From the NCBI RefSeq assembly GCF_000732195.1, contig NZ_JNNU01000006.1, positions 186,001 to 250,000 on the forward strand: a DNA stretch of 64,000 nucleotides. Direction: 5' to 3'. The position numbers were made by a program, and so were the translations under genes. Of this stretch, positions 1-7,688 are shown piece by piece (within the stretch, counting starts at the first letter, position 1; the number at the start of each line of letters is the position of its first letter). The notes below the pieces were generated by a model, which had not been told where the DNA came from, searched no databases, and saw only the letters and a list, made by a program, of their open reading frames with translations. Source of the DNA: Neorhizobium vignae (lineage in GTDB: Bacteria; Pseudomonadota; Alphaproteobacteria; Rhizobiales; Rhizobiaceae).

Positions 1-510
1 AGCTACTGGCTGCCGACCATCGTCAGGGGGTTCGGCGTCTCGAACACGACGAACGGCTTCATCAACATCATTCCGTGGGTGATCGTGGCGCTCGCGCTAT
101 GGGTGGTGCCGGCCGCCGCAGACCGGGCCGAGAGCAAAACTCCGTATATTGTCGGTCCCGCCTTCGTCGGCGCGATATGCCTGGCGCTTTCGGCGATCGT
201 CACCTCGCCGATCTTGCAGTTCACTTTCCTTTGCGTCGCCGCAGCCGGCATTTTTGCGGGGCAGCCTGTCTTCTGGAGCCTTCCCTCACGCTTCCTCAGG
301 GGTGCGGGCGCAGCGGCCGGCATCGCGGCGATCAATTCGGTGGGCAATCTCGGCGGCTTCATCGCACAGAACGTCGTCCCTTGGATCCGGGATTCGACCG
401 GCAACAATATCCTGCCGATGGTCTTCCTCGCGATCTGCCTTGCTGTCGCCGGTGTCCTCGTCATCATCGTCGCCCGAATGTTGGCCGCGAGACAGGCGAT
501 CTCCGCCTGA
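1..510 (+). CDS. MFS transporter, C-terminal part (gene starts before the window)
   Basis: The reading frame is open from base 1 and ends at a TGA at 508-510, giving the last 169 residues of a membrane transporter. Four or five hydrophobic helices are visible. The motif around SYWLPTIVRGFG and the later SVGNLGGFIAQNVVPW resemble the C-terminal half of the anion:cation symporter branch of the major facilitator superfamily (tartrate and phthalate permease type). The start codon and N-terminal half lie outside the window. The substrate cannot be told from this part. Confidence 0.8.
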   Translation, partial: SYWLPTIVRGFGVSNTTNGFINIIPWVIVALALWVVPAAADRAESKTPYIVGPAFVGAICLALSAIVTSPILQFTFLCVAAAGIFAGQPVFWSLPSRFLRGAGAAAGIAAINSVGNLGGFIAQNVVPWIRDSTGNNILPMVFLAICLAVAGVLVIIVARMLAARQAISA

Positions 511-634
511 CCGGACGATACCGCCACTGGTTCCCTCTGCGGAACCAATGGCGGTAAAACTGCCTGCTTCCGCCTCATCGGCGTTTCTCCTATGTCTTTT
601 GGCAAGTCAGATCAAAACGCTTGGGAGAATGTCG

Positions 635-1147
635 ATGATAAGAGCCTTGAAACATGCCGCTCTGGGTTTGCTCCTGTTCGGGGCCGCGGTGGGCACGCTT
701 GCCGCGCCGTCGCTGGCACAGGAGCCGGTGTTGGCCGCCCCGGACAAAGACGCGCTTTTCACCAGTACGGACCCCAAGCTGCATGCAAACAAGCAGGTTG
801 CCTACGGTATCGTCCGTGATCTGCTGGAAGCCAATCAGTGGGACAAGGCCGATCGGTATCTCACTGAACGTTACATCCAGCACAACCCGAATGCCGCGTC
901 AGGGCGCGAGGGGGTGGTGCGCTATTTCATCGACGTCCTGAAGCGGAAGCCGAGCCCCATTCCTGACAAGATAAAGACGCCGGTCGTCTTTGTCACAGCG
1001 GAAGGCGATCTGGTGACCGTGGGGACGGTGCGCGAAATGAAGGATCCTCGCGATCCTTCGAAGAGCTATACCAGCACCTGGTACGACACATGGCGCATCA
1101 TCAACGGCAAGGCGGACGAGCACTGGGATTCTGCCATCAGGAATTAA
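635..1147 (+). CDS. Secreted SnoaL/NTF2-like protein
   Basis: A 170-residue protein starting MIRALKHA. A GGGAGA ribosome binding site at 623-628 sits 6 bases before the ATG at 635; an in-frame ATG at 629 touches that site and is less likely. Residues 1-29 form a signal peptide ending near SLAQ, so the protein should be periplasmic. The rest (DLLEANQWDKADRYLTE, YIQHNPNA, HWDSAIRN) is the pattern of SnoaL-like members of the NTF2 fold, a cone-shaped small-ligand pocket. Such proteins are often enzymes or binding proteins of unknown substrate. It converges with rplS across a shared terminator. Confidence 0.75.
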   Translation: MIRALKHAALGLLLFGAAVGTLAAPSLAQEPVLAAPDKDALFTSTDPKLHANKQVAYGIVRDLLEANQWDKADRYLTERYIQHNPNAASGREGVVRYFIDVLKRKPSPIPDKIKTPVVFVTAEGDLVTVGTVREMKDPRDPSKSYTSTWYDTWRIINGKADEHWDSAIRN

Positions 1148-1165
1148 ACCGGTATCGCGCAACAA

Positions 1166-1191
1166 AAAAGGCGGCTCGAAGGCCGCCTTTT
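1166..1191. terminator. Bidirectional intrinsic terminator
   Basis: A perfect 10-bp stem (AAAAGGCGGC at 1166-1175, GCCGCCTTTT at 1182-1191) closes a 6-base loop. The A and T runs at its ends let it work for the NTF2-like gene on the plus strand and for rplS on the minus strand. Confidence 0.85.
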
Positions 1192-1210
1192 CCGTATTCG
1201 ATATAAAAGC

Positions 1211-1756
1211 TTATTCGGCAGAAGCTTCAGCGGCCTTGGCGGCTTCGGCTGCTTCAGCAGCGGCCTTTGCTTCAGCGGCTTCCGCTGCTGCCTTTTCGGC
1301 GGCGAGAGCCTGGGCTGCTGCAACCTTCTCGGCTTCGATACGTGCCTTCTCTTCGGCAACGGCCTGACGTTCGGCGTCGTTCAGCTTGCGGGCGCGAACG
1401 CCGGTGTCTTCGACGATACGGGCCGACTTGCCGCGACGATCGCGCAGGTAATAGAGCTTGGCGCGACGGACCTTACCGCGGCGAACGACTTCGACGCTTT
1501 CGACCATCGGCGAGTAGACCGGGAATACGCGCTCGACGCCTTCGCCGTAGGAGATCTTGCGAACGGTGAAGCTTTCGTTGATGCCGCCGCCAGAACGGGC
1601 GATGCAGACGCCTTCATAAGCCTGTACGCGGGTACGGTTGCCTTCGGTAACCTTCACATTGACGCGGAGCGTGTCGCCGGCGGAGAATTCCGGAAGCGTA
1701 CGCTTGGCCGCAATCTTGGCGGCCTGTTCGGCTTCCAATTCCTGGATGATATTCAT
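1211..1756 (-). CDS. rplS: 50S ribosomal protein L19
   Basis: A 181-residue protein whose first 120 or so residues match L19 throughout: the N-terminal [24 protein letters not shown], and the basic [25 protein letters not shown]19 sits at the 30S-50S interface of the ribosome. The usual bacterial length is about 115-130 residues. Here it carries an extra tail of about 50 residues made almost only of Ala, Glu and Lys, a feature of several rhizobial ribosomal proteins. In many bacteria rplS directly follows trmD; here a permease gene on the other strand separates them. Confidence 0.97.
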   Translation of the reverse strand: MNIIQELEAEQAAKIAAKRTLPEFSAGDTLRVNVKVTEGNRTRVQAYEGVCIARSGGGINESFTVRKISYGEGVERVFPVYSPMVESVEVVRRGKVRRAKLYYLRDRRGKSARIVEDTGVRARKLNDAERQAVAEEKARIEAEKVAAAQALAAEKAAAEAAEAKAAAEAAEAAKAAEASAE

Positions 1757-2019
1757 CGTCTCAAACCTTTGGTTCTTCTGAAACAGCCAGAGCGCTCGGC
1801 TATATCCCTTTGGTCACAGCCTTGGGGATTTGCCTTTCGGCAGAGCGAATTCACCATTCTTTGTTGCTGGTCGACGGGATATTTCCCATTTCCGGGTGCG
1901 CCAATACACGAAAGACATGGGTTTGTCATCCCGTTGATTGCGATTTTGTGACGAAAAAGCCCGCTATTGCCGTGTTTCGCCGAAGCCGCTATCTGATGGC
2001 CAGGGATGAGGAAACATCA

Positions 2020-2766
2020 ATGACAATCACAATGATAGCCCTGCTTGCCGCGGCGGGCTTCCTGTCCGGCGCGGTCAACGCGATCGCCGGCGGCGGGACC
2101 TTTCTGACCTTCGGGGCGATGACGCTTGCCGGCATTCCGCCGATCCTCGCCAATGCGACGTCCTCGATCGTACAGTTTCCCGGCTATGTCACTTCGACGA
2201 TCGCCTACTGGGACGAGATTTCCAGCCGCTGGCGCAGCGCGCTTGTATTGGCGCTCGTTTCGGTCGTCGGTGCCTTCGCCGGTGCCTTCCTGCTGCTGTC
2301 GCTCGACAATCCGTCCTTTCGCGCGCTCGTGCCCTGGCTTTTGGCGGCCGCGACGGCGGTGTTTGCCGCAGGTCCCTGGCTGAAACCCAAGGCATCGGCG
2401 GAGCGCCCGGCCAATTCTCCCGGTTCCGTCATCGGACAGTTCCTGACCGCGATCTATGGCGGGTTCTTCGGTGCAGGCATGGGCATCATGATGCTCGCCG
2501 TGCTCGGCGTCACCACCGGCGGCAGCTACCACCACCTCAATGCGCTGAAAAACATGCTGGCGATCCTGATCGCGGCCGTCGCCATCGTCGTCTTCGTCGG
2601 CGGTGGCGTCATTGCCTGGCCGGAAGCGCTGGTGATGATCCCGGCCGGCGCGCTTGGCGGTTATGCCGGCGTGTGGATGGCGCGGCGGGTGCCACAGGCT
2701 GTGCTGCGCTGGTGCGTGGTGGCGGTTGGGGCGGGATTGACGATCTATTATTTCGTGACGGGGTGA
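2020..2766 (+). CDS. Sulfite exporter TauE/SafE family permease
   Basis: A 248-residue membrane protein beginning MTITMIALLAAAGFLSG. The chosen ATG follows GAGGAA at a spacing of about 7 bases; another in-frame ATG lies 24 bases upstream without a better site. It has seven or eight hydrophobic helices and the two family repeats, NAIAGGGTFLTFGAM in the first half and GGFFGAGMGIMMLAVLG in the second. The family exports sulfite, sulfoacetate or other small organic anions; the substrate is unknown here. The gene lies on the plus strand inside an otherwise minus-strand translation cluster, so it looks like an insertion between rplS and trmD. Confidence 0.88.
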   Translation: MTITMIALLAAAGFLSGAVNAIAGGGTFLTFGAMTLAGIPPILANATSSIVQFPGYVTSTIAYWDEISSRWRSALVLALVSVVGAFAGAFLLLSLDNPSFRALVPWLLAAATAVFAAGPWLKPKASAERPANSPGSVIGQFLTAIYGGFFGAGMGIMMLAVLGVTTGGSYHHLNALKNMLAILIAAVAIVVFVGGGVIAWPEALVMIPAGALGGYAGVWMARRVPQAVLRWCVVAVGAGLTIYYFVTG

Positions 2767-2773
2767 GCCAGTC

Positions 2774-2901
2774 GCCCCCTCACCCGGCCTCCGCTCCGCT
2801 CGGCCACCCTCTCCCCAAGGGGAGAGGAGGATTGGAGGCGTCGCGGCACAACTATCTTCTCCCCAGCGGGAGAAGGTGGCCCGAAGGGTCGGATGAGGGG
2901 G
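2774..2901. repeat. Interspersed imperfect inverted repeat next to trmD
   Basis: About 128 bases with two arms that are imperfect inverted copies. The left arm begins CCCCCTCACCCGGCC and holds CTCTCCCCAAGGGGAGAG. The right arm ends GGATGAGGGGG and holds TTCTCCCCAGCGGGAGAA. Modules of this type are scattered between genes in rhizobial genomes. It fills the gap between the TauE gene and trmD and ends directly at the trmD stop codon, where it may serve as a transcript 3-prime end structure. Confidence 0.7.
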
Positions 2902-3603
2902 TTACTTCGCCTTGTCCCGCAACGTGTCGGCAAGCAAATCCGGCCGCCTCTCGGCTGTTAGCTTCTTCGCCTCCTCATGCCGCCATTTCTCGATCGCCGC
3001 ATGGTTGCCGGATGTCAGCACAGCCGGAATCTCGCGCCCCTCGAACACCTGCGGCCGCGTATATTGCGGGTGCTCAAGCAGCCCGTTCTCGAAACTCTCG
3101 TGGGTGCCGGACAGCGCATTGCCCATCACGCCCGGCAGGATGCGCACCACCGCGTCGAGCAGCGTCAACGCCGCCGGCTCGCCGCCGGACAGAACGTAGT
3201 CGCCGATCGATACTTCTTCGAGATTGCGACCATCGATCACGCGCTGATCCACGCCTTCGAACCGACCGCAGACGATCACCACGCCGCCGCCGGCCGCAAG
3301 CTCGCGCACCTTTTCCTGGGTCAGCGGCTTTCCGCGCGGACTCATCAGAAGACGGGGGCGGCTGTCATTTTCAGAGACGCTGTCGATCGCCTTGGCGAGA
3401 ATGTCCGGCTTCAGCACCATGCCGGCGCCGCCGCCTGCCGGCGTGTCGTCCACCGTGCGATGTCGGTCCTGCGCAAAATCGCGGATCTGTACCGTATCGA
3501 GCGTCCATTGTCCGCGCTCCAGCGCCTTGCCGGCCAGGGACGAGGCCAGGTGTCCCGGAAACATTTCCGGGTAAAGCGTCAGGATGGTGGCGCGGAAGGT
3601 CAT
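2902..3603 (-). CDS. trmD: tRNA (guanine-N1-)-methyltransferase TrmD
   Basis: A 233-residue SPOUT methyltransferase that places the m1G37 modification next to the anticodon of tRNAs, which prevents +1 frameshifts. Visible hallmarks are the N-terminal [15 protein letters not shown], the [13 protein letters not shown] loop, and the knotted SAM-binding part with [26 protein letters not shown] and [21 protein letters not shown]. Length is normal for the family. The gene lies five bases after rimM and is in the usual rpsP-rimM-trmD order, so it is probably co-transcribed with them. Confidence 0.97.
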   Translation of the reverse strand: MTFRATILTLYPEMFPGHLASSLAGKALERGQWTLDTVQIRDFAQDRHRTVDDTPAGGGAGMVLKPDILAKAIDSVSENDSRPRLLMSPRGKPLTQEKVRELAAGGGVVIVCGRFEGVDQRVIDGRNLEEVSIGDYVLSGGEPAALTLLDAVVRILPGVMGNALSGTHESFENGLLEHPQYTRPQVFEGREIPAVLTSGNHAAIEKWRHEEAKKLTAERRPDLLADTLRDKAK

Positions 3604-3608
3604 CGTTG

Positions 3609-4175
3609 CTATTTGCCCTTTTTGGGCAGGCCCGGTGTGGGGTCGTCGTCTTCCGGATTCTCGGCAAGGCCGGCAGCCTGCGGGTCGATGATGATCTTGC
3701 CGCCTTCCAGGTCGATTTCCAGCACTGCCGCCTCGGAGAAGGGGATGAGGGCAGGGCGGCGGCCGGGGCCTTTCAGCTCCAGGAGATCGCCGGCGCCGAA
3801 ATCATAGACGGCGCTTACCGTGCCGTAACTTTTGCCTTCCTCGTCGACTGCTTCGAGACCTTCGAGGTCGGCATAATAGAATTCGTCTTCCTCGAGCTCG
3901 TCGTCGGGCAGGTTGTCGCGCTCGATGAAAAGTTCGAGACCGGCCAGTGCTTCGGCCGCGTTGCGGTCGTTGATGCCACGGAAACGGACGATTGCGATGT
4001 TCTTGGCCTCGCGGATTTCGAGGATTTCGAAGATCCGGCCGTCCTCGCTATGCAGGTTGCCGTAGTCGCCGAGCGCAGTCGGATCCGCCGTATACGTGCG
4101 CACCCGCACCTCGCCCCGGAGGCCCTGGGCGGCGCCGATGGTCGCCATCAGAATGGGGTTTTCGAGCTTGGTCAT
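3609..4175 (-). CDS. rimM: 16S rRNA processing protein RimM
   Basis: A 188-residue protein that helps mature the head of the 30S subunit by binding ribosomal protein S19. The start [18 protein letters not shown] is the family N-terminus; the frame could open 57 bases earlier but that extension has no family likeness. Residues 9-95 form the RimM beta-barrel ([32 protein letters not shown]). The C-terminal part is a PRC-barrel ([41 protein letters not shown]). It lies between rpsP and trmD in the classic order. Confidence 0.95.
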   Translation of the reverse strand: MTKLENPILMATIGAAQGLRGEVRVRTYTADPTALGDYGNLHSEDGRIFEILEIREAKNIAIVRFRGINDRNAAEALAGLELFIERDNLPDDELEEDEFYYADLEGLEAVDEEGKSYGTVSAVYDFGAGDLLELKGPGRRPALIPFSEAAVLEIDLEGGKIIIDPQAAGLAENPEDDDPTPGLPKKGK

Positions 4176-4236
4176 CAGGGTCGTGATCTCGGTTGTCGTG
4201 GGCTCATTTAAGCTGTGCGCGATCAAAAGCAAACAG

Positions 4237-4268
4237 CAAAACGGGCAGCGCGTTGCCGCGCCGCCCGT
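4237..4268 (-). terminator. Intrinsic terminator after rpsP
   Basis: A 12-bp stem with one mismatch (4241-4252 with 4257-4268), a 4-base loop, then a T run on the minus strand (A's at 4237-4241 on the plus strand). It lies between rpsP and rimM, so it probably attenuates rather than ends the operon, giving more S16 than RimM and TrmD. Confidence 0.7.
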
Positions 4269-4294
4269 CGTTCAGGAAAGAATGGTCGCGAAGC

Positions 4295-4660
4295 TTATGC
4301 TTCGGCGGCAGCAGCTGCTGCATCTTCGGCCTTCTGGGCGCGTTCCTTGATACGTTCCTGGGCCTTCTTGCCCGGCTGACCCTTGCCAGGGTTGTTCTTG
4401 GCTTCGCGCTGGGCAATGCCGGCTTCGGCGAGGAAGCGCAGAACGCGGTCGGTCGGCTGGGCGCCGTTGTCGAGCCAATGCTTGATGCGTTCGGCGTTCA
4501 GTTCGACGCGCTTGGCATCATCCTTGGCGAGCATCGGGTTCCAGGAACCGAGCTTTTCGAGGAAGCGGCCGTCGCGGGGCGAACGGGCGTCGGCAACGAC
4601 GACGGTGTAGTACGGGCGCTTCTTGGAGCCGCCGCGGGCGAGACGGATTTTCAGGGACAT
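4295..4660 (-). CDS. rpsP: 30S ribosomal protein S16
   Basis: A 121-residue protein with the S16 N-terminus [19 protein letters not shown], then [21 protein letters not shown] and the helix [19 protein letters not shown]16 is an early assembly protein of the 30S subunit. Typical length is 80-90 residues; here about 40 extra residues rich in Lys, Glu and Ala follow, the tail being charged and then almost pure alanine. It is the first gene of the rpsP-rimM-trmD group. Confidence 0.97.
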   Translation of the reverse strand: MSLKIRLARGGSKKRPYYTVVVADARSPRDGRFLEKLGSWNPMLAKDDAKRVELNAERIKHWLDNGAQPTDRVLRFLAEAGIAQREAKNNPGKGQPGKKAQERIKERAQKAEDAAAAAAEA

Positions 4661-4738
4661 TGCAATTACTCCTAGGTTTCTCCGGGCTGCCGTCGGCGGG
4701 CCGGGGTTCTCGTTGTGCCCGCCGTCAGGCGGGCTGAT

Positions 4739-5053
4739 TCATGCTGTCTTCGTGCCGACGTGTTCGGCGGCAATGGCTTCATGGTGCCGGATGACTTCCG
4801 TGATGACGAAGTTCAGGAACTTCTCGGCGAAATCCGGGTCCAGATGCGCTTCCTTCGCCAGGCGGCGAAGTCGCTCGATCTGGAATTCTTCGCGCGCCGG
4901 GTCAGCCGGCGGCAAATCGTATTGGGCTTTGAGGACGCCCACTTCCTTGGTGCAGCGGAAACGCTCCGCCAGCATGTGCACGAGCGCCGCGTCGATATTG
5001 TCGATCGACTGGCGGTAGCTTGAAAGCTTGGCCTTGACCTCAGGGTCAATCAT
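4739..5053 (-). CDS. Chorismate mutase (AroQ type)
   Basis: A 104-residue all-helical protein that converts chorismate to prephenate, the branch to phenylalanine and tyrosine. The start MIDPEVKAKL follows GGGAGGA with 7 bases between; a GTG 18 bases upstream is less likely because the ribosome site would lie inside the gene. AroQ features are the first helix with YRQSIDNIDAALVHMLAERF, the K in CTKEVGVLKAQ, the DPAREEFQIERLRRLAKE turn and the last helix NFVITEVIRHHEAI. It stands alone, with no prephenate dehydratase domain. It directly follows ffh and may share its transcript. Confidence 0.92.
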   Translation of the reverse strand: MIDPEVKAKLSSYRQSIDNIDAALVHMLAERFRCTKEVGVLKAQYDLPPADPAREEFQIERLRRLAKEAHLDPDFAEKFLNFVITEVIRHHEAIAAEHVGTKTA

Positions 5054-5067
5054 CGGCGTGTCCTCCC

Positions 5068-6648
5068 TCACTTCTTCTTGGGCAGGCCGGGAAGGCCCGG
5101 GAAACCGCCACCAAGGCCGGGCAGCTTGGGCGCACCGAGACCCGGCATGCCACCACCCGGCAGGCCAGGCATCGATCCCGGCTTGAAGCCGGCGGCCTCC
5201 GCCTGCTTCTGCAGCGCTTCGAGCTGTTTCGGATCGAGCTTGGACAGGTCGGGCATGCCGCCCATTCCACCCATTCCGCCGCCCATGCCACCAAGGCCCA
5301 TCTTCGAGGCAAGGCCGCCCATCATCTGCTTCATCATGCCGCCCTTGCCCTTGCCGCCCATCATTTTCATCATGTCGGCCATCTGGCGGTGCATTTTCAG
5401 AAGCTTGTTGATTTCCGCGGCATCCGTGCCGGAGCCGGCGGCGATGCGCTTCTTGCGGCTGTGCTTCAGCATGTCGGGATTTGCGCGCTCGGCCCTGGTC
5501 ATCGACTGGATGATGGCGATATGGCGGGCGAACGTCTTGTCGCTCATGCCGGCGGCCGAAAGCTTGTCCTTCATGCCGCTCATGCCGGGCATCAGCCCCA
5601 TGATGCCGCCCATGCCGCCGAGCGATTGCATCTGCTTCAGCTGTTCGGCGAGATCGTTCAGGTCGAACTTGCCCTTGGCCATCTTTTCGGCCATGGCGCG
5701 CGCCTTGTCGGCGTCGATATTTTCCGCGGCCTTCTCGACCAGCGAAACGATGTCGCCCATGCCGAGAATGCGGTCGGCGATACGGCGGGGATGGAATTCC
5801 TCCATCTCCGTCATCTTTTCGCCCGTACCGATCAGCTTGATCGGCTTGCCGGTGACGGCGCGCATCGAAAGGGCGGCGCCGCCGCGGCCGTCGCCGTCCA
5901 TGCGGGTCAGCACGAGGCCGGTAATGCCGACGCGTTCGTCGAAATTGCGGGCGAGGTTGACGGCGTCCTGGCCGGTGAGGCTGTCGGCAACCAGCAGGAT
6001 TTCATGCGGGTTGGAGCGGCGCTTGATCTCTGCCATCTCTGCCATCAGCGGCTCGTCGATATGGGTACGGCCGGCGGTATCGAGGATGACCACATCGTGG
6101 CCGCCGAGCTTGGCGGCCTGCACGGCTCGGGCGGCGATCTCGGTCGGCGACTGGCCGGCGATGATCGGCAGCGTATCGACGCCGGTCTGGACGCCGAGCT
6201 GGCGGAGCTGTTCCTGGGCGGCCGGGCGACGCGTGTCGAGCGATGCCATCAGCACCTTCTTGCGCTCGCGATCGGTCAGACGCTTGGCGATCTTGCCAGT
6301 CGTCGTCGTCTTGCCGGAGCCCTGCAGGCCGACCATCATGATCACCACCGGGGCGACCGCATGCAGGTCGATGCCGACCCCTTCGGAGCCGAGCATCTCG
6401 ATCAGCTCGTCATGGACGATCTTGACGACCATCTGGCCCGGCTTGATCGACTTCAGGACTTCGGCGCCAACGGCCTTTTCGCGCACCTTGTCGGTAAAGG
6501 AGCGCACGACTTCCAGCGCCACGTCCGCTTCGAGCAGGGCACGGCGAACCTCGCGCAGAGCGGCGGACACATCCGCCTCGCTCAATGCGCCACGGCCGGT
6601 CAGTCCACTCAAGATGGAGCCAAGACGGTCCTGGAGGCTTTCGAACAT
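5068..6648 (-). CDS. ffh: Signal recognition particle protein Ffh (SRP54)
   Basis: A 526-residue GTPase that binds signal sequences on nascent membrane proteins and docks with FtsY. The start MFESLQDRLGSILSG follows AAGGAAG with about 5 bases. In order: N domain, G domain with the P-loop GLQGSGKTTT and DTAGR, TRMDGDGRGG, then the methionine-rich M domain (MSGMKDKLSAAG, RKKRIAAGSGTDAAEINKLLKMHRQM) that binds 4.5S RNA. The C-terminal 90 residues are a Gly/Met/Pro-rich tail longer than in E. coli (453 residues). Its receptor gene ftsY lies about 10 kb away in the window. Confidence 0.98.
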   Translation of the reverse strand: MFESLQDRLGSILSGLTGRGALSEADVSAALREVRRALLEADVALEVVRSFTDKVREKAVGAEVLKSIKPGQMVVKIVHDELIEMLGSEGVGIDLHAVAPVVIMMVGLQGSGKTTTTGKIAKRLTDRERKKVLMASLDTRRPAAQEQLRQLGVQTGVDTLPIIAGQSPTEIAARAVQAAKLGGHDVVILDTAGRTHIDEPLMAEMAEIKRRSNPHEILLVADSLTGQDAVNLARNFDERVGITGLVLTRMDGDGRGGAALSMRAVTGKPIKLIGTGEKMTEMEEFHPRRIADRILGMGDIVSLVEKAAENIDADKARAMAEKMAKGKFDLNDLAEQLKQMQSLGGMGGIMGLMPGMSGMKDKLSAAGMSDKTFARHIAIIQSMTRAERANPDMLKHSRKKRIAAGSGTDAAEINKLLKMHRQMADMMKMMGGKGKGGMMKQMMGGLASKMGLGGMGGGMGGMGGMPDLSKLDPKQLEALQKQAEAAGFKPGSMPGLPGGGMPGLGAPKLPGLGGGFPGLPGLPKKK

Positions 6649-6663
6649 CGTTTCTTCCTTCTC

Positions 6664-6683
6664 GCGTTTCGGATGACCGAAAC
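6664..6683 (-). promoter_or_regulatory. Perfect hairpin in the ffh leader
   Basis: CGTTTCGG at 6664-6671 and CCGAAACG at 6676-6683 form a perfect 8-bp stem with a 4-base loop. In the mRNA it lies just upstream of the ffh ribosome binding site. It could influence ffh translation or protect the mRNA; there is no direct evidence for either. Confidence 0.45.
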
Positions 6684-6720
6684 GTCGGGTTCTCATCCGC
6701 CAAAAACAAGAGACAAAGCC

Positions 6721-6820
6721 AAAAAGCACCCGAGGGCGCAACGCGCTGTCGGGTGTTGACCTCCGGGCTCAGTCTATCGGCCCCGGTCGGCGGCTCCAAG
6801 TCGTAACTTGTCAGCAGATG
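6721..6820 (-). ncRNA. Candidate small RNA (or ffh leader with attenuator)
   Basis: On the minus strand a promoter-like TTGACT (6855-6850) and TTTAAG (6832-6827) are 17 bases apart and predict a transcript start near 6820. About 100 bases follow with two stem-loops. The first pairs GACC/GGGC with GCCC/GGTC (6758-6788). The second pairs CACCCGA with TCGGGTG (6727-6755) with an inner GCGC pairing and ends in C plus five T's (6725-6721), an intrinsic terminator form. No gene on this strand lies upstream to need a terminator. Either this is a free-standing sRNA or the 5-prime leader of ffh with a built-in attenuator. Confidence 0.45.
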
Positions 6821-6888
6821 GGCGGGCTTAAACAGCAAGAGCAATGAAAAGTCAAGTCCGCTGGCCGGCAGGCGGTCGGCGCCTTGCC

Positions 6889-6926
6889 TTGCGGGAATAT
6901 TCAATTGCTCTATACTGAATATTCAA
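6889..6926 (+). promoter_or_regulatory. vapBC promoter with two palindromic operator-like sites
   Basis: The 10-mer GAATATTCAA, with the palindromic core GAATATTC, occurs at 6895-6904 and again at 6917-6926, 22 bases apart (about two helical turns). Between them lies TATACT (6911-6916), a good -10 box, with TTGCGG (6889-6894) 16 bases upstream as -35. Such paired palindromes are the usual form of the sites bound by VapBC complexes to repress their own promoter. Confidence 0.6.
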
Positions 6927-6944
6927 ACCTGTGGGGTGGTAGCC

Positions 6945-7187
6945 ATGTCCCTGTATATACGCGACGCCAAAGTGAATGAACTCGCTGATGAAGTCATGCG
7001 GCGGCTTGGCACCAAGACCAAGACCGAAGCAGTGCGGGTGGCGCTGGAGAACGAGCTGAAGCGGGCCGATAAAGATATTCCGCTCGCTGAGCGGGTCAAA
7101 AAATACCAACGCCAGATTGCCGAACTTGGTCCACGCGACCCGAACTTCGATGAAAAGGCCTTTATGGATGAGATGTGGGAGTATTGA
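6945..7187 (+). CDS. vapB: VapB-type antitoxin (Rv0623-like family)
   Basis: An 80-residue protein starting MSLYIRDAKVNELADEVM, then TKTEAVRVALENEL. This is the N-terminal DNA-binding and dimer segment of the Rv0623-like (PSK) antitoxin family. The C-terminal half (PLAERVKKYQ to FMDEMWEY) is charged and should wrap around the toxin. Its TGA (7185-7187) overlaps the ATG of the toxin gene by one base, so the two are translationally coupled. It should neutralise the toxin and, with it, repress the promoter described just upstream. Confidence 0.85.
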   Translation: MSLYIRDAKVNELADEVMRRLGTKTKTEAVRVALENELKRADKDIPLAERVKKYQRQIAELGPRDPNFDEKAFMDEMWEY

Positions 7188-7624
7188 TGTTTCTCGATGC
7201 TTCCGCGATCGTTGCAATTCTACAAGAAGAGGATGCAGGAGCGTCTTTGCTCAATCGTATAGAGGCTGCGGAAGGTCCGATTTACTATTCCTCGCTTGCC
7301 GTTTTTGAGGCAGTCATCGCTTTGTCGCGCCAAAGAAAGATAGCTACGCTGGGCGAGTACGCATCAACCCCGCCCGATCTCATTGCGAAGACGGAAATTT
7401 ATGTCGAAGGCTTTTTGAAGGAGATAGGCGCCATTGAGGTAACTCTCCCTCCTGGGTTGCATTCTGTCGCCCTCGAAGCCGCGCGTACTTACGGCAGGTT
7501 CGTTGGCCATCCGGCCAAACTGAACTTCGGTGACTGCTTTTCCTACGCCACCGCAAAGACGCTCAAGTCTCCACTACTCTTTGTCGGCGACGATTTCTCC
7601 AAAACGGATGTCGAAGTCGCGTAA
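7187..7624 (+). CDS. vapC: VapC-type PIN-domain ribonuclease toxin
   Basis: A 145-residue PIN-domain protein. The acidic residues that hold the catalytic metal in this family are present: D4 (MFLDASAIVAIL), E41 (AVFEAVIAL), D116 (NFGDCFSYATAKT) and D135 (FVGDDF). VapC toxins cut structured RNA such as initiator tRNA or 23S rRNA loops; the target here is unknown. The start shares its A with the antitoxin stop codon. The toxin looks complete, so the pair is probably active. Its base composition is lower in GC than the neighbouring core genes, in keeping with acquisition. Confidence 0.88.
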   Translation: MFLDASAIVAILQEEDAGASLLNRIEAAEGPIYYSSLAVFEAVIALSRQRKIATLGEYASTPPDLIAKTEIYVEGFLKEIGAIEVTLPPGLHSVALEAARTYGRFVGHPAKLNFGDCFSYATAKTLKSPLLFVGDDFSKTDVEVA

Positions 7625-7688
7625 ATGTGTTCTTCGCCCACGCAACGTCTCTTCCCAGGTGTAAGAGCACGCTGATAGACATCATCCT

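Noticed and set aside
5078..6676. 532-codon plus-strand frame opposite ffh
   Set aside because: Shadow of ffh; Ser/Arg/Pro-rich with no domains.
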